Positions 1-5,418 of a stretch of 6,989 nt of DNA are shown here, piece by piece. The DNA lies in the NCBI GenBank assembly GCA_946540705.1, contig CAMNJD010000304.1:1-6989 (forward strand), in the 5' to 3' direction. The DNA is from an uncultured Ruminococcus sp. (GTDB lineage Bacteria > Bacillota > Clostridia > Oscillospirales > Ruminococcaceae). The notes beneath the pieces are model-generated. The model was not told the origin of the DNA. It saw nothing but the letters and a program-made list of their open reading frames with translations, and did no database searches. Each line of letters opens with the position of its first letter. Within the stretch, counting starts at the first letter, position 1. A program made the position numbers and the translations under genes.

Positions 1-2
1 TC

Positions 3-74
3 GGCGTATTTGCTGCTTTGGCATCGGCTGCTGCTGCGGCTGCCGCCCTGACACACAGAAAGCGCAGCAACTGA
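3..74 (+). CDS. C-terminal end of a membrane-anchored protein (partial)
   Basis: This is the 3' end of a gene that begins before the window. The 23 readable residues start GVFAALAS, continue as an uninterrupted Ala-rich hydrophobic run and end in THRKRSN before TGA at 72-74. A hydrophobic stretch followed by a short basic tail is typical of a C-terminal membrane anchor, as in single-pass or wall-anchored surface proteins; whether an LPXTG-type motif precedes it cannot be seen. The stop lies one base before the ATG of the next gene, which has only a weak ribosome binding site, so the two are probably translationally coupled and belong to one operon. The neighbours suggest an extracytosolic redox or surface protein, but the function is not visible. 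The other two frames give less protein-like sequence. Confidence 0.6.
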   Translation, partial: GVFAALASAAAAAAALTHRKRSN

Positions 75-75
75 T

Positions 76-1404
76 ATGCTGTTTGCCGTCTCTCTCCTGA
101 TCGCGGGTGCCTTCTCGATTATGTGCGGGAAGGCACTCCGCAAACATCCCGCGCCGTTTTATCTGACGGCGGCGGTGCTGAGCATCGGAACAGTTATTCT
201 TGCAAATACATGCATATCCATGCATCCGTTTTTGCAGCAAAATGTGATTGCACTGTTTACAAAAGGCATTCTCGCAGCGGCATTCTGGGCGGTTGTCATG
301 TGGACGGGTGCATTACCGAATCAGTCTGAACTCCGGAAAAAGCTGCTGCCGCAGCGCGGTCAGCTTTCGATCTTTGCTGCGATCCTGACGCTCGGTCATG
401 CCGTCGGTCTGGGCATTTCGATGTTCCCGCGATGGCTGAAAAAAGCTGATGCGCTGAATCTGACGGTCTGCATTGTTCTGATGCTGATTATGCTGCCGCT
501 GACGGTCATATCCGTACAGAAGATTCGGCGGAAAATGAAGGCGAAAACATGGAAGTCCGTGCAGCGCTGGGCGTATCTGTTTTATGTGCTGATCCCGGTT
601 CATGTGATTGCGCTGAATCTCGCAAAAGCACAGCGCGGCAATCCGGAAGCGCGCGTGAATCTGATTATCTATCTGGCGGTATTTCTCGGATATGCCATTT
701 GCAGAGTGCATAAATGGTATCTCGCAAAGAAGAATCCGGAGCGCCTGATCGGTGCAAAGCTTATTTCATGGTGTACATTTCTGGCCGGAATTGCGTTATT
801 TGCGGCGGTAGTATTTCCTCAGAAACAAGCTGAAAAGGCACAAACTAAAATTGCGGAAATCCATGAAGAAACCGCACAGACTGTTGAAACAACAACTGTC
901 ACAACAGAGAACGCAGTTCAAACCGGTGCGACAGTGACCGCAACGGTAGCAGACAGCACCGAAACAACAGAAATAACGAGCAATGATATCAACGAAGAAA
1001 CAACAACTGTTGATACATCGGAAGTCAGCACAGAAACGCCGGAACAAAATGAACCGGAAGGCGATCCGGAAAATGAACCGGAAGACAATCCGGAAACCGT
1101 ACCGTCAGAAACAGACCCGCCTGCACCGCTGCGCATCTATCAGGACGGCACATTCACTGCGGAAGCTTACGGCTATGACGGCAGCATTACGGTTCATGTG
1201 ACAATTCAGAATGACACAATCACAGACATCACTGCCGAGACAGAAGAGAGTGACGATTCCTATTTCTTTGATGCAAAAAGTGCTGTGATTCCGGCGATCA
1301 TCCGCAGTCAGGCGGCGGATGTAGATGCCTGCTCCGGCGCGACATACAGTTCAAACGGCATCATGGAAGCAGTCCGCGCAGCATTGGAGCAAGCGAAATT
1401 ATGA
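76..1404 (+). CDS. Ferric-reductase-like membrane protein fused to a C-terminal FMN-binding domain
   Basis: A 442-residue protein. I see about eight hydrophobic helices (roughly residues 3-19, 27-45, 57-77, 97-117, 126-145, 164-182, 195-212, 228-247). His108 (LTLGHAVGLG) and His176 (IPVHVIALNL) lie inside helices, as expected for heme b ligands of the ferric-reductase-like (MsrQ/YedZ-type) fold. Residues about 250-352 form an extracytosolic linker rich in Thr and Glu, then in Pro and acidic residues. Residues 354-442 are an FMN_bind domain: YQDGTFTAEAYGYDG near its start and DACSGATYSS at 417-426, where Thr423 is the expected covalent FMN acceptor. The next gene is an ApbE flavin transferase, which fits. 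Likely role: moving electrons across the membrane to a covalently bound outer FMN. The FMN domain is very probable; the heme core is less certain because only two His lie within predicted helices. The start at 76 has a poor RBS and abuts the previous stop; Met16 is a worse alternative because it would cut the first helix. Confidence 0.88.
   Translation: MLFAVSLLIAGAFSIMCGKALRKHPAPFYLTAAVLSIGTVILANTCISMHPFLQQNVIALFTKGILAAAFWAVVMWTGALPNQSELRKKLLPQRGQLSIFAAILTLGHAVGLGISMFPRWLKKADALNLTVCIVLMLIMLPLTVISVQKIRRKMKAKTWKSVQRWAYLFYVLIPVHVIALNLAKAQRGNPEARVNLIIYLAVFLGYAICRVHKWYLAKKNPERLIGAKLISWCTFLAGIALFAAVVFPQKQAEKAQTKIAEIHEETAQTVETTTVTTENAVQTGATVTATVADSTETTEITSNDINEETTTVDTSEVSTETPEQNEPEGDPENEPEDNPETVPSETDPPAPLRIYQDGTFTAEAYGYDGSITVHVTIQNDTITDITAETEESDDSYFFDAKSAVIPAIIRSQAADVDACSGATYSSNGIMEAVRAALEQAKL
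1046..1093 (+). repeat. Two-copy 24-bp in-frame tandem repeat in the linker
   Basis: Two adjacent 24-base units (1046-1069 and 1070-1093) are identical at 22 of 24 positions; the differences are at 1061/1085 and 1063/1087. They encode NEPEGDPE followed by NEPEDNPE (residues 325-340) in the acidic Pro-rich part of the linker, between the membrane core and the FMN domain. This looks like a length-variable spacer made by duplication. Confidence 0.85.
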
Positions 1405-2435
1405 GAAAAACAATCGTTACGGTCATGAGCGGTATCTGTTTGATGCCGCTTTTGACTGCCTGCGGAACACAGGACGATACTGTCAAATCCGCTGATATTT
1501 TTGCAATGGACACCTATATGAATCTCAAGGCATACGGCAGGGATGCAGAGGCGGCAGTCGCAGAAGCAGAAGCCCGGATCTATGAGCTGGAGCAAACTTT
1601 TTCCGTCACGAATGACGCAAGCGATATCGGGCAAATCAATCATGCCGGCGGGCAGCCTGTGACTGTTTCTGACGATACGGTTTCCGTTTTGCAGACAGCG
1701 ATGCAGATGAACAGTGAAAGTAACGGTGCGCTTTGCATCTCGCTGTATCCGGTGCTGCGGGCGTGGGGATTTACGACCGGAGAATACCGGATTCCGGCGA
1801 AGAATGAGATTGCAGAGCTGCTGCAATCCTCCGATGATACGAAGATCACTGTTTCCGGTCAGACTGTGCAATGTCCCGAAGAAACAGAAATTGACCTCGG
1901 TGCTGTCGCCAAAGGGTATACCGGTGATGCGGTCATGAAAATCATGCAGGAACACAAAATATCCTCCGCGATCATCAATCTCGGCGGCAATGTGCAGACA
2001 CTCGGCAGCAAGCCGGACGGCAGCGCATGGACGGTCGGCGTCACGGATCCGTTTGCGCCGGATACGCTGCTCGGAACGGTCAGCGTGACGGACAAGGCAG
2101 TCATCACATCCGGCAATTATGAGCGTTATTTTACCGGCGATAACGGGCAGAAATACTGGCATATTCTCGATCCGAAAACGGGATGTCCGGCGGATAACGG
2201 TCTGGTGTCTGTAACGGTCATCGGCGGCTGCGGCGCGGAATGCGATGCGCTTTCCACCGCACTGTTTGTGGAAGGCACGGAACGTGCGATACAGCATTGG
2301 CAAAACAGCGGTGATTTTGAGATGATTCTGGTGACAGCGGGCGGCGAATTGCTGATGACCGAGAGCATTGCTGCGAATTATACAGCGAAAAAGGAAATGC
2401 CTTGCAGGGTGGTGCATTCCAATGAAGAACCGTAA
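1401..2435 (+). CDS. apbE: ApbE/FmnB-type FAD:protein FMN transferase, lipoprotein
   Basis: A 344-residue protein of about normal family length. ApbE enzymes cleave FAD in the presence of Mg2+ and attach FMN by a phosphoester bond to a Thr in target proteins outside the cytoplasm. A signal peptide ends in the lipobox LTAC with Cys21 as lipidation site, so it acts on the outer face of the membrane. Family motifs in order: MDTYMNLKAYG (about 36-46), DLGAVAKGY (165-173), NLGGN (193-197), SGNYERYF (about 238-245), HILDPKTG (254-261) and CDALSTALF (281-289), with Asp282 as expected metal ligand. All key motifs are intact. Its ATG overlaps the previous stop (ATGA), so it is coupled to the FMN-binding protein, its probable substrate via Thr423. 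A GGAG at 1386-1389 is the likely RBS. FmnB of the Listeria electron-transfer locus is the functional analogue. Confidence 0.97.
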   Translation: MRKTIVTVMSGICLMPLLTACGTQDDTVKSADIFAMDTYMNLKAYGRDAEAAVAEAEARIYELEQTFSVTNDASDIGQINHAGGQPVTVSDDTVSVLQTAMQMNSESNGALCISLYPVLRAWGFTTGEYRIPAKNEIAELLQSSDDTKITVSGQTVQCPEETEIDLGAVAKGYTGDAVMKIMQEHKISSAIINLGGNVQTLGSKPDGSAWTVGVTDPFAPDTLLGTVSVTDKAVITSGNYERYFTGDNGQKYWHILDPKTGCPADNGLVSVTVIGGCGAECDALSTALFVEGTERAIQHWQNSGDFEMILVTAGGELLMTESIAANYTAKKEMPCRVVHSNEEP

Positions 2436-2769
2436 AATCCTGATCGCGGCCATTCTGGTTTTCCTTGTGTCTGTGTGCTTATCAGTCTTTATTTTGCGGC
2501 ATTCTGACAAACAGATCATCGAAATCGTGCAGGACGGGGAGCTGCTGTATACATTTGACCTGAACGACGCAGAGGACAGGGTCATTCGCATTTCCGCACC
2601 GGACGGCGGTTATAATCTTGTGCAGATTCAGAACGGAACGATTTGCATTTCAGAGGCGGACTGTCCCGATCAGACCTGTGTCAACACAGGCGTGCTGAAA
2701 TCTGATTATCTGCCGATCGTATGTCTGCCGCATAAGCTGATCGTGCGGTTTGCGGAGGAAGAATCATGA
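2422..2769 (+). CDS. Membrane-anchored NusG domain II protein (EetA-like)
   Basis: A 115-residue protein with one N-terminal helix (about residues 5-25) and an extracytosolic NusG domain II (about 30-115). This family includes EetA of the Listeria flavin-based electron transfer locus. Visible conserved elements are DCPDQTC (80-86), with Cys81 and Cys86 spaced CX4C, and VCLPHKL (100-106), with Cys101. I chose ATG 2422 over an upstream ATG at 2368. The 2422 start has AGGGTGG at 2406-2412 nine bases upstream and puts MKNRK directly before the helix; the 2368 start would add 18 residues that look like a shadow of apbE. It overlaps apbE by 14 bases, and its stop overlaps the next ATG (ATGA). The pairing with a Gx-family protein next door is characteristic. 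The biochemical role is not settled: electron transfer, perhaps through the Cys residues, is an inference. It is not a transcription factor despite the domain name. Confidence 0.88.
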   Translation: MKNRKILIAAILVFLVSVCLSVFILRHSDKQIIEIVQDGELLYTFDLNDAEDRVIRISAPDGGYNLVQIQNGTICISEADCPDQTCVNTGVLKSDYLPIVCLPHKLIVRFAEEES

Positions 2770-3254
2770 ATATCCGGCGGCTGACTGAGCTTGCACTGCT
2801 CTCATCCGTTGCCCTGATCATTTTTGTCATTGAGCTGCGGATTCCGAATCCGTTTCCGATTCCCGGTGTGAAGCTGGGGCTTGCAAATATTGTGACGGTC
2901 TGCGCGGTGTTCCGCTATCGCCCCTCCGAAACTGCTATGATCGTCACCGTCCGTCTGCTGCTCGGCGCGATGTTCAGCGGAAACCCGTCCGCATTGCTGT
3001 ATTCGGCTGCCGGTGCGGTTGCCTGTCTTTGCGGGATGCTGCTGCTCCGCCGAATCCTGCCGGAACAGCAGATCTGGCTGTGCAGTGTGATCGGCGCAAT
3101 GCTTCACAATGTCGGGCAGATCACAGCGGCGGTCATCATGATGCAGAGCTTTGGCGTGATTGCATATTTACCGATTCTGCTGGTAACCGGTTCACTTGCC
3201 GGTGCATTTACCGGGCTGTGCGCACAGCTTGTGCTTCACAGAATCAAACGGTAA
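2766..3254 (+). CDS. Gx transporter family / heptaprenyl diphosphate synthase component I membrane protein (EetB-like)
   Basis: A 162-residue integral membrane protein with about six hydrophobic segments and an S-component-like look. Family signatures are PNPFPIPGVKLGLANIVT (27-44) and HNVGQITAA (114-122). Databases often name this family heptaprenyl diphosphate synthase component I or Gx transporter; it also contains EetB, needed for extracellular ferric reduction in Listeria. It is not a soluble prenyl synthase: no DDXXD motif is visible. GGAGG at 2754-2758 gives a good RBS seven bases from ATG, and the start overlaps the previous stop by four bases. Together with the EetA-like protein it probably forms the membrane step that takes electrons from a quinol or dehydrogenase to the flavinylated partner. 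Substrate and electron donor are not visible, and no Ndh2, DmkA or DmkB gene is in the window. It is the last clear gene of this operon. Confidence 0.88.
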   Translation: MNIRRLTELALLSSVALIIFVIELRIPNPFPIPGVKLGLANIVTVCAVFRYRPSETAMIVTVRLLLGAMFSGNPSALLYSAAGAVACLCGMLLLRRILPEQQIWLCSVIGAMLHNVGQITAAVIMMQSFGVIAYLPILLVTGSLAGAFTGLCAQLVLHRIKR

Positions 3255-3370
3255 GAAGTTGCGGCAGAATCCTTTACGCAGACAGAACAGCAAATTGCAG
3301 AGGATACATTGGTATTTTGCATGGAGCATATGCAGGAGCATTATACATATCATAGAACAGTATTCACAGG

Positions 3371-3408
3371 AAAGAAACACCTTCGTTTGTGAAGCGTGAT
3401 CTTTTTTT
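3371..3408 (+). terminator. Probable rho-independent terminator of the electron-transfer operon
   Basis: CACCTTC (3378-3384) can pair with GAAG-C-GTG (3391-3398) around the loop GTTTGT, with one bulged C. Seven T residues follow at 3402-3408, and AAAGA at 3371-3375 can extend pairing with TCTTT. The stem is short and imperfect, so termination may be partial, but the T tract and the position just before a new promoter support it. Confidence 0.55.
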
Positions 3409-3428
3409 GAATTCCGCCTCTGAACCTC

Positions 3429-3457
3429 TTGACAATTCAGAAGAAATATGCTATAAT
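3429..3457 (+). promoter_or_regulatory. Consensus extended -10 promoter of the DUF2325-DUF3793-flavodoxin operon
   Basis: A perfect -35 box TTGACA (3429-3434), a 17-base spacer and a perfect -10 box TATAAT (3452-3457) preceded by the extended element TGC (3449-3451). Transcription should start near 3464, so the leader to the ATG at 3571 is about 107 bases. A promoter this close to consensus usually needs a repressor, and a palindrome begins ten bases after the -10 box. Confidence 0.93.
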
Positions 3458-3466
3458 ACAGTCAGA

Positions 3467-3482
3467 GTTAGCTGATGCTAAT
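3467..3482 (+). promoter_or_regulatory. Operator A: GTTAG-N6-CTAAT palindrome at the transcription start
   Basis: GTTAG-CTGATG-CTAAT, one mismatch from the exact GTTAG-N6-CTAAC motif found elsewhere in the window. It covers roughly +3 to +18 of the predicted transcript, a position where a bound repressor would block the polymerase. A more degenerate copy sharing the centre CAGTGG with operator B lies at about 3481-3496. The half-site GTTAG/CTAAC is also found in DtxR/IdeR-type operators, but the spacing here is wider. Confidence 0.75.
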
Positions 3483-3527
3483 TAACAGTGGCTCGCAATC
3501 CGGTGCCGCTGTTTCATTTCCAGATAA

Positions 3528-3543
3528 GTTAGCAGTGGCTAAC
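3528..3543 (+). promoter_or_regulatory. Operator B: exact GTTAG-N6-CTAAC palindrome in the leader
   Basis: GTTAG-CAGTGG-CTAAC; the arms extend by one more pair inward (GTTAGC/GCTAAC). It starts 61 bases after the start of operator A and ends 17 bases before the RBS. It could be a second repressor site allowing looping or roadblocking, or a small hairpin in the leader RNA. Confidence 0.8.
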
Positions 3544-3570
3544 GAATTACAAACAAGAAAAGAGGTCAGT

Positions 3571-3870
3571 ATGAGTGTTGTGATCGTAGGCGGCAATGAC
3601 CGCATGGCAACCAGATATCAGGATATCTGCAAGCAGTACAACTGGAAATCCAAAGTTTTTACGCAGCTTCCGACAGATTTTGAAAACAAGATCGGGCAGC
3701 CCGATCTTCTGGTCGTGTTCACAAGCACCTGCTCGCATAAGATGCTTGCCGGTGTGAAGAACCGTTCGGAAAAACGGGGCATTCCGGTGAAACACGTTCA
3801 CAGCGCCAGTGTCAGTGCGCTCAAAAAGCTGCTGGAATGTTACGAGGTGAAACAAGATGTCGGAACTTGA
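3571..3870 (+). CDS. DUF2325 family small protein
   Basis: A 99-residue cytoplasmic protein with no signal peptide. It opens with SVVIVGGNDRM (2-12), a beta strand and Gly-rich turn as in Rossmann-like folds. FTSTCSHKM (50-58), with Cys54 and His56, and KHVHSASVSAL (74-84), with His75 and His77, follow as in DUF2325 proteins. The biochemical function of this family is unknown; the Cys and His residues could bind a metal, which is only a guess. I chose ATG 3571 with AGAGG at 3561-3565. The ATG at 3475 would add 32 residues encoded by operator sequence. It is the first gene of an operon under the shared palindrome and overlaps the DUF3793 gene by 14 bases. Family assignment is by pattern recognition. 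Confidence 0.88.
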   Translation: MSVVIVGGNDRMATRYQDICKQYNWKSKVFTQLPTDFENKIGQPDLLVVFTSTCSHKMLAGVKNRSEKRGIPVKHVHSASVSALKKLLECYEVKQDVGT

Positions 3871-4432
3871 ACGGCGGAGCATTGAGCATACTCTTGCAGT
3901 GCATTCCGCTCCGGCACTGCTTGACATCAAATGTGCAAATCTGATTTCTGTTTCGATAGATGAAAGTGATATGTACGATTACCGGCAGGAATTTGAAAGC
4001 CGGAGTAAACTGCGAATGCGTGTACTGTGTCAATGCCGTGAGCGTCAGCTTTTATATGTATATCATGAAACGCTGCTTGCAATGCAGCTCAGCCAGCCGG
4101 AAATCCGGGCCTTCCTGACGCAGTACGGGTATACAGAAGATATGAATTTGCAGCAGATGCTTGGGACTCTGGCAAGCCGCATGCAGTGCGAAAGATTCCC
4201 GCATGAGATCGGCATTTTTCTTGGTTATCCGCTTGCGGATGTGCAGGGATTCATTGAAAACAACGGCAAAAACTGCCTGCTGTGCGGCTGCTGGAAGGTC
4301 TACAACGACCCGGAATCTGCGCGGCGGACATTTGCAAACTATGATCGGTGCAGAGAAATTCTGTGCGATAAATTACAGCAGGGCTGCGAGTTCTTTCGCG
4401 CTCTGGAACTTTCTAAGGAGGAACTTTTATGA
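3857..4432 (+). CDS. DUF3793 family Cys-rich protein
   Basis: A 191-residue, apparently cytoplasmic protein without membrane helices. The C-terminal half carries the DUF3793 hallmark FPHEIGIFLGYPLADVQGFI (114-133), followed by NGKNCLLCGCWKVYND (136-151). It has ten Cys residues, including a C-X2-C-X-C cluster (140, 143, 145), LCQC (57-60) and Cys111, 165, 170 and 177. Function is unknown. The Cys cluster suggests metal, heme or thiol redox chemistry, but no ligand can be assigned from sequence. GAGGTG at 3844-3849 is the RBS, within the end of the DUF2325 gene, which it overlaps by 14 bases; its stop overlaps the flavodoxin start (ATGA). The coupling to flavodoxin and the shared palindrome with feoAB point to iron homeostasis. 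Confidence 0.88.
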   Translation: MSELERRSIEHTLAVHSAPALLDIKCANLISVSIDESDMYDYRQEFESRSKLRMRVLCQCRERQLLYVYHETLLAMQLSQPEIRAFLTQYGYTEDMNLQQMLGTLASRMQCERFPHEIGIFLGYPLADVQGFIENNGKNCLLCGCWKVYNDPESARRTFANYDRCREILCDKLQQGCEFFRALELSKEELL

Positions 4433-4833
4433 AAACAGCGGTGATTTATTGGAGCGGCACGGGCAATACCGAAGCAATGGCGAATGCGGTCGCAGAGGGC
4501 GCAGGCGTGGATGCAATGACAGTATCGGATTTCAGCGGAAATGTTGAGGATTTCGATGCACTTGCATTCGGCTGCCCGGCAATGGGCGCAGAGGTGCTGG
4601 AAGAGGACGAATTTGAGCCGTTCTTTACCGGTATCGAGAGCAAGCTCAGCGGCAAAAAGGTATTTCTGTTCGGTTCTTACGGCTGGGGCGACGGCGAATG
4701 GATGCGGAACTGGCAGGAACGTGTTACGGCAGCAGGCGCTGAACTGGTCGGCGATGAGGGATATACTGTCAATGAAGCGCCGTCTGATGATGACCTTGCA
4801 AAGCTGAAAGCAATCGGTGCGGAGCTGGCATAA
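4429..4833 (+). CDS. Short-chain flavodoxin
   Basis: A 134-residue flavodoxin, slightly short for the short-chain group. It is a soluble low-potential electron carrier that binds FMN without covalent attachment. SGTGNTE (9-15) is the FMN phosphate loop. GCPAMGAEVLEEDEFEPF (48-65) and GSYGWGDGEWM (82-92) are the loops that close over the flavin, with Trp86 and Trp91 near the ring in typical structures. A strong AAGGAGG at 4415-4421 lies seven bases before ATG, so this gene is probably well translated. Flavodoxins commonly replace ferredoxin when iron is scarce, which fits a promoter sharing its operator motif with the feo operon. Redox partners are not visible. It is the last gene of the operon, followed by a strong hairpin. 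Confidence 0.96.
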   Translation: MKTAVIYWSGTGNTEAMANAVAEGAGVDAMTVSDFSGNVEDFDALAFGCPAMGAEVLEEDEFEPFFTGIESKLSGKKVFLFGSYGWGDGEWMRNWQERVTAAGAELVGDEGYTVNEAPSDDDLAKLKAIGAELA

Positions 4834-4850
4834 GAGACAAGCGGATGCAG

Positions 4851-4873
4851 CGCCGGATTCCGGCGAAATCCGG
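4851..4873 (+). other. Overlapping alternative hairpins after the flavodoxin stop
   Basis: CGCCGG-ATT-CCGGCG (4851-4865) forms a 6-bp stem with a 3-base loop. CCGGATT (4853-4859) can instead pair with AATCCGG (4867-4873) around a 7-base loop. The two structures exclude each other. No T tract follows, so this is not a terminator by itself; it may protect the mRNA 3' end. Confidence 0.4.
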
Positions 4874-4923
4874 GAGGCCGTTTCAGAGTAATCCCATACA
4901 AATAACGGATATTGCGAAAACAA

Positions 4924-4966
4924 CGGGCATGATTCCAATGTATAGAATCATGCCCGCTTGCATTTT
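4924..4966 (+). terminator. Terminator hairpin, perfect 12-bp stem, after flavodoxin
   Basis: CGGGCATGATTC (4924-4935) pairs perfectly with GAATCATGCCCG (4945-4956) around a 9-base loop. The downstream T run is weak (CTTGCATTTTC, with TTTT at 4963-4966), while AAAA lies upstream at 4917-4920, so the element could work from either side. It sits 90 bases after the flavodoxin stop and before the feo promoter. Confidence 0.75.
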
Positions 4967-5090
4967 CTGACTGCTGCAACAGTTGTTCGTAATCCCTTTC
5001 AGGAATTGTCAAACGGCACAAAAAACAATAGTAAGCATATGCGAACTGTTATGAAATCACACGAAAATGCATCTTCTGCATCTGAAAGCC

Positions 5091-5119
5091 TTGACAAATC
5101 AAACCGCAAGTGCTACAAT
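5091..5119 (+). promoter_or_regulatory. Extended -10 promoter of the feoA-feoA-feoB operon
   Basis: TTGACA (5091-5096), a 17-base spacer and TACAAT (5114-5119) preceded by TGC (5111-5113). The -10 region TGCTACAATA differs from the flavodoxin-operon promoter (TGCTATAATA) by one base, with identical spacing. The transcript should start near 5126, at the edge of operator C. Confidence 0.92.
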
Positions 5120-5125
5120 ATATCC

Positions 5126-5143
5126 GGTTAGCAAAATCTAACC
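5126..5143 (+). promoter_or_regulatory. Operator C: GGTTAG-N6-CTAACC at the feo transcription start
   Basis: GGTTAG-CAAAAT-CTAACC, an 18-base perfect palindrome with a 6-base centre. It begins just after the -10 box, the same placement as operator A relative to its promoter. Another half-site, CTAAT, lies at 5147-5151 between operators C and D. Confidence 0.85.
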
Positions 5144-5160
5144 ATTTCTAATGTGATATT

Positions 5161-5176
5161 GTTAGCTGTAACTAAC
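5161..5176 (+). promoter_or_regulatory. Operator D: GTTAG-N6-CTAAC before the first feoA RBS
   Basis: GTTAG-CTGTAA-CTAAC, an exact copy of the motif. It starts 35 bases after operator C (34 after its core) and ends seven bases before the RBS GAGG at 5184-5187, so a bound protein or RNA hairpin here could also affect translation initiation. Confidence 0.82.
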
Positions 5177-5192
5177 AGAAGGCGAGGAATGT

Positions 5193-5405
5193 ATGATGCC
5201 GCTCAGTCTTGCAGATGCCAACACACCGCTGACCATTCGGAAAGTCGGCGGGAATCCTGCATTGAAACAACATCTCGAAAATCTAGGCTTTACAGTCGGT
5301 GAAACGGTCACACTGATCAGCACTCTCGGCGAAAATGTGATCGTCAAGGTCAAGGAATCCCGCGTTGCAATCGGCGCGGATATGGCAAGAAAAATCATGG
5401 TGTGA
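5193..5405 (+). CDS. feoA: FeoA family protein, first copy
   Basis: A 70-residue SH3-like FeoA-domain protein, normal length for a stand-alone FeoA. FeoA proteins are small cytoplasmic partners needed for full activity of the ferrous iron transporter FeoB. Typical features are a first strand leading to VGGNPALKQHLENLGFTVG (18-36), where family members carry a Leu/Gly-rich turn, and then VTLISTLGENVIVKVKESRVAIG (39-61) as the barrel strands. Two ATG codons stand in tandem at 5193 and 5196; the RBS GAGG (5184-5187) is five and eight bases away respectively, so the second Met may be the true start. The second FeoA gene begins 13 bases after the stop. Confidence 0.93.
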   Translation: MMPLSLADANTPLTIRKVGGNPALKQHLENLGFTVGETVTLISTLGENVIVKVKESRVAIGADMARKIMV

Positions 5406-5418
5406 GGAGGAATTGCAG

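Larger units (their letters stand above)
3255..3570 (+). other. Intergenic region: operon 1 end, then operon 2 leader
   Basis: This 316-base gap holds no gene I can support. The frame of the EetB-like gene stays open for 45 codons after its TAA, to TGA at 3390-3392, with one internal ATG at 3321; a run this long is expected by chance roughly one time in nine, so I do not call it. After that come a terminator-like hairpin, a strong promoter and two palindromic operators, each listed separately. Confidence 0.6.
4834..5192 (+). other. Intergenic region between flavodoxin and feoA
   Basis: This 359-base gap has no protein-like reading frame on either strand. It contains two alternative hairpins just after the flavodoxin stop (4851-4873), a 12-bp hairpin likely to end transcription (4924-4956), an A/T-richer stretch of about 125 bases with nothing I recognise, and then the feo promoter and two operators. 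Confidence 0.7.

Noticed and set aside
2368..2421. Upstream start for the EetA-like gene
   Set aside because: The extra 18 residues lie within apbE and would put charged residues before the signal-anchor; ATG 2422 has a good RBS.
1308..2591. Minus-strand open frame of 427 codons opposite apbE
   Set aside because: It is longer than apbE itself, but it is rich in Arg, His and Cys, shows no family motif, and crosses three genes that have clear motifs and RBSs on the + strand. It is an antisense shadow.
3475..3570. 32-residue N-terminal extension of the DUF2325 protein
   Set aside because: The extension is encoded by operator and leader sequence; ATG 3571 has its own RBS and starts the domain normally.
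4339..4938. Minus-strand open frame of 199 codons opposite the flavodoxin
   Set aside because: Antisense shadow of DUF3793 and flavodoxin, extending into the terminator hairpin; no recognisable domain or RBS.
5006..5034. Possible second promoter TTGTCA-N17-TAGTAA upstream of feoA
   Set aside because: Both boxes are weak, and the consensus promoter at 5091-5119 explains transcription.
5071..5086. Short direct repeat GCATCT upstream of the feo promoter
   Set aside because: Only two 6-base copies with a 3-base gap; easily chance.
5126..5176. Fur box or riboswitch in the feo leader
   Set aside because: No GATAAT-type Fur array and no recognisable riboswitch core; the leader is dominated by GTTAG/CTAAC half-sites.
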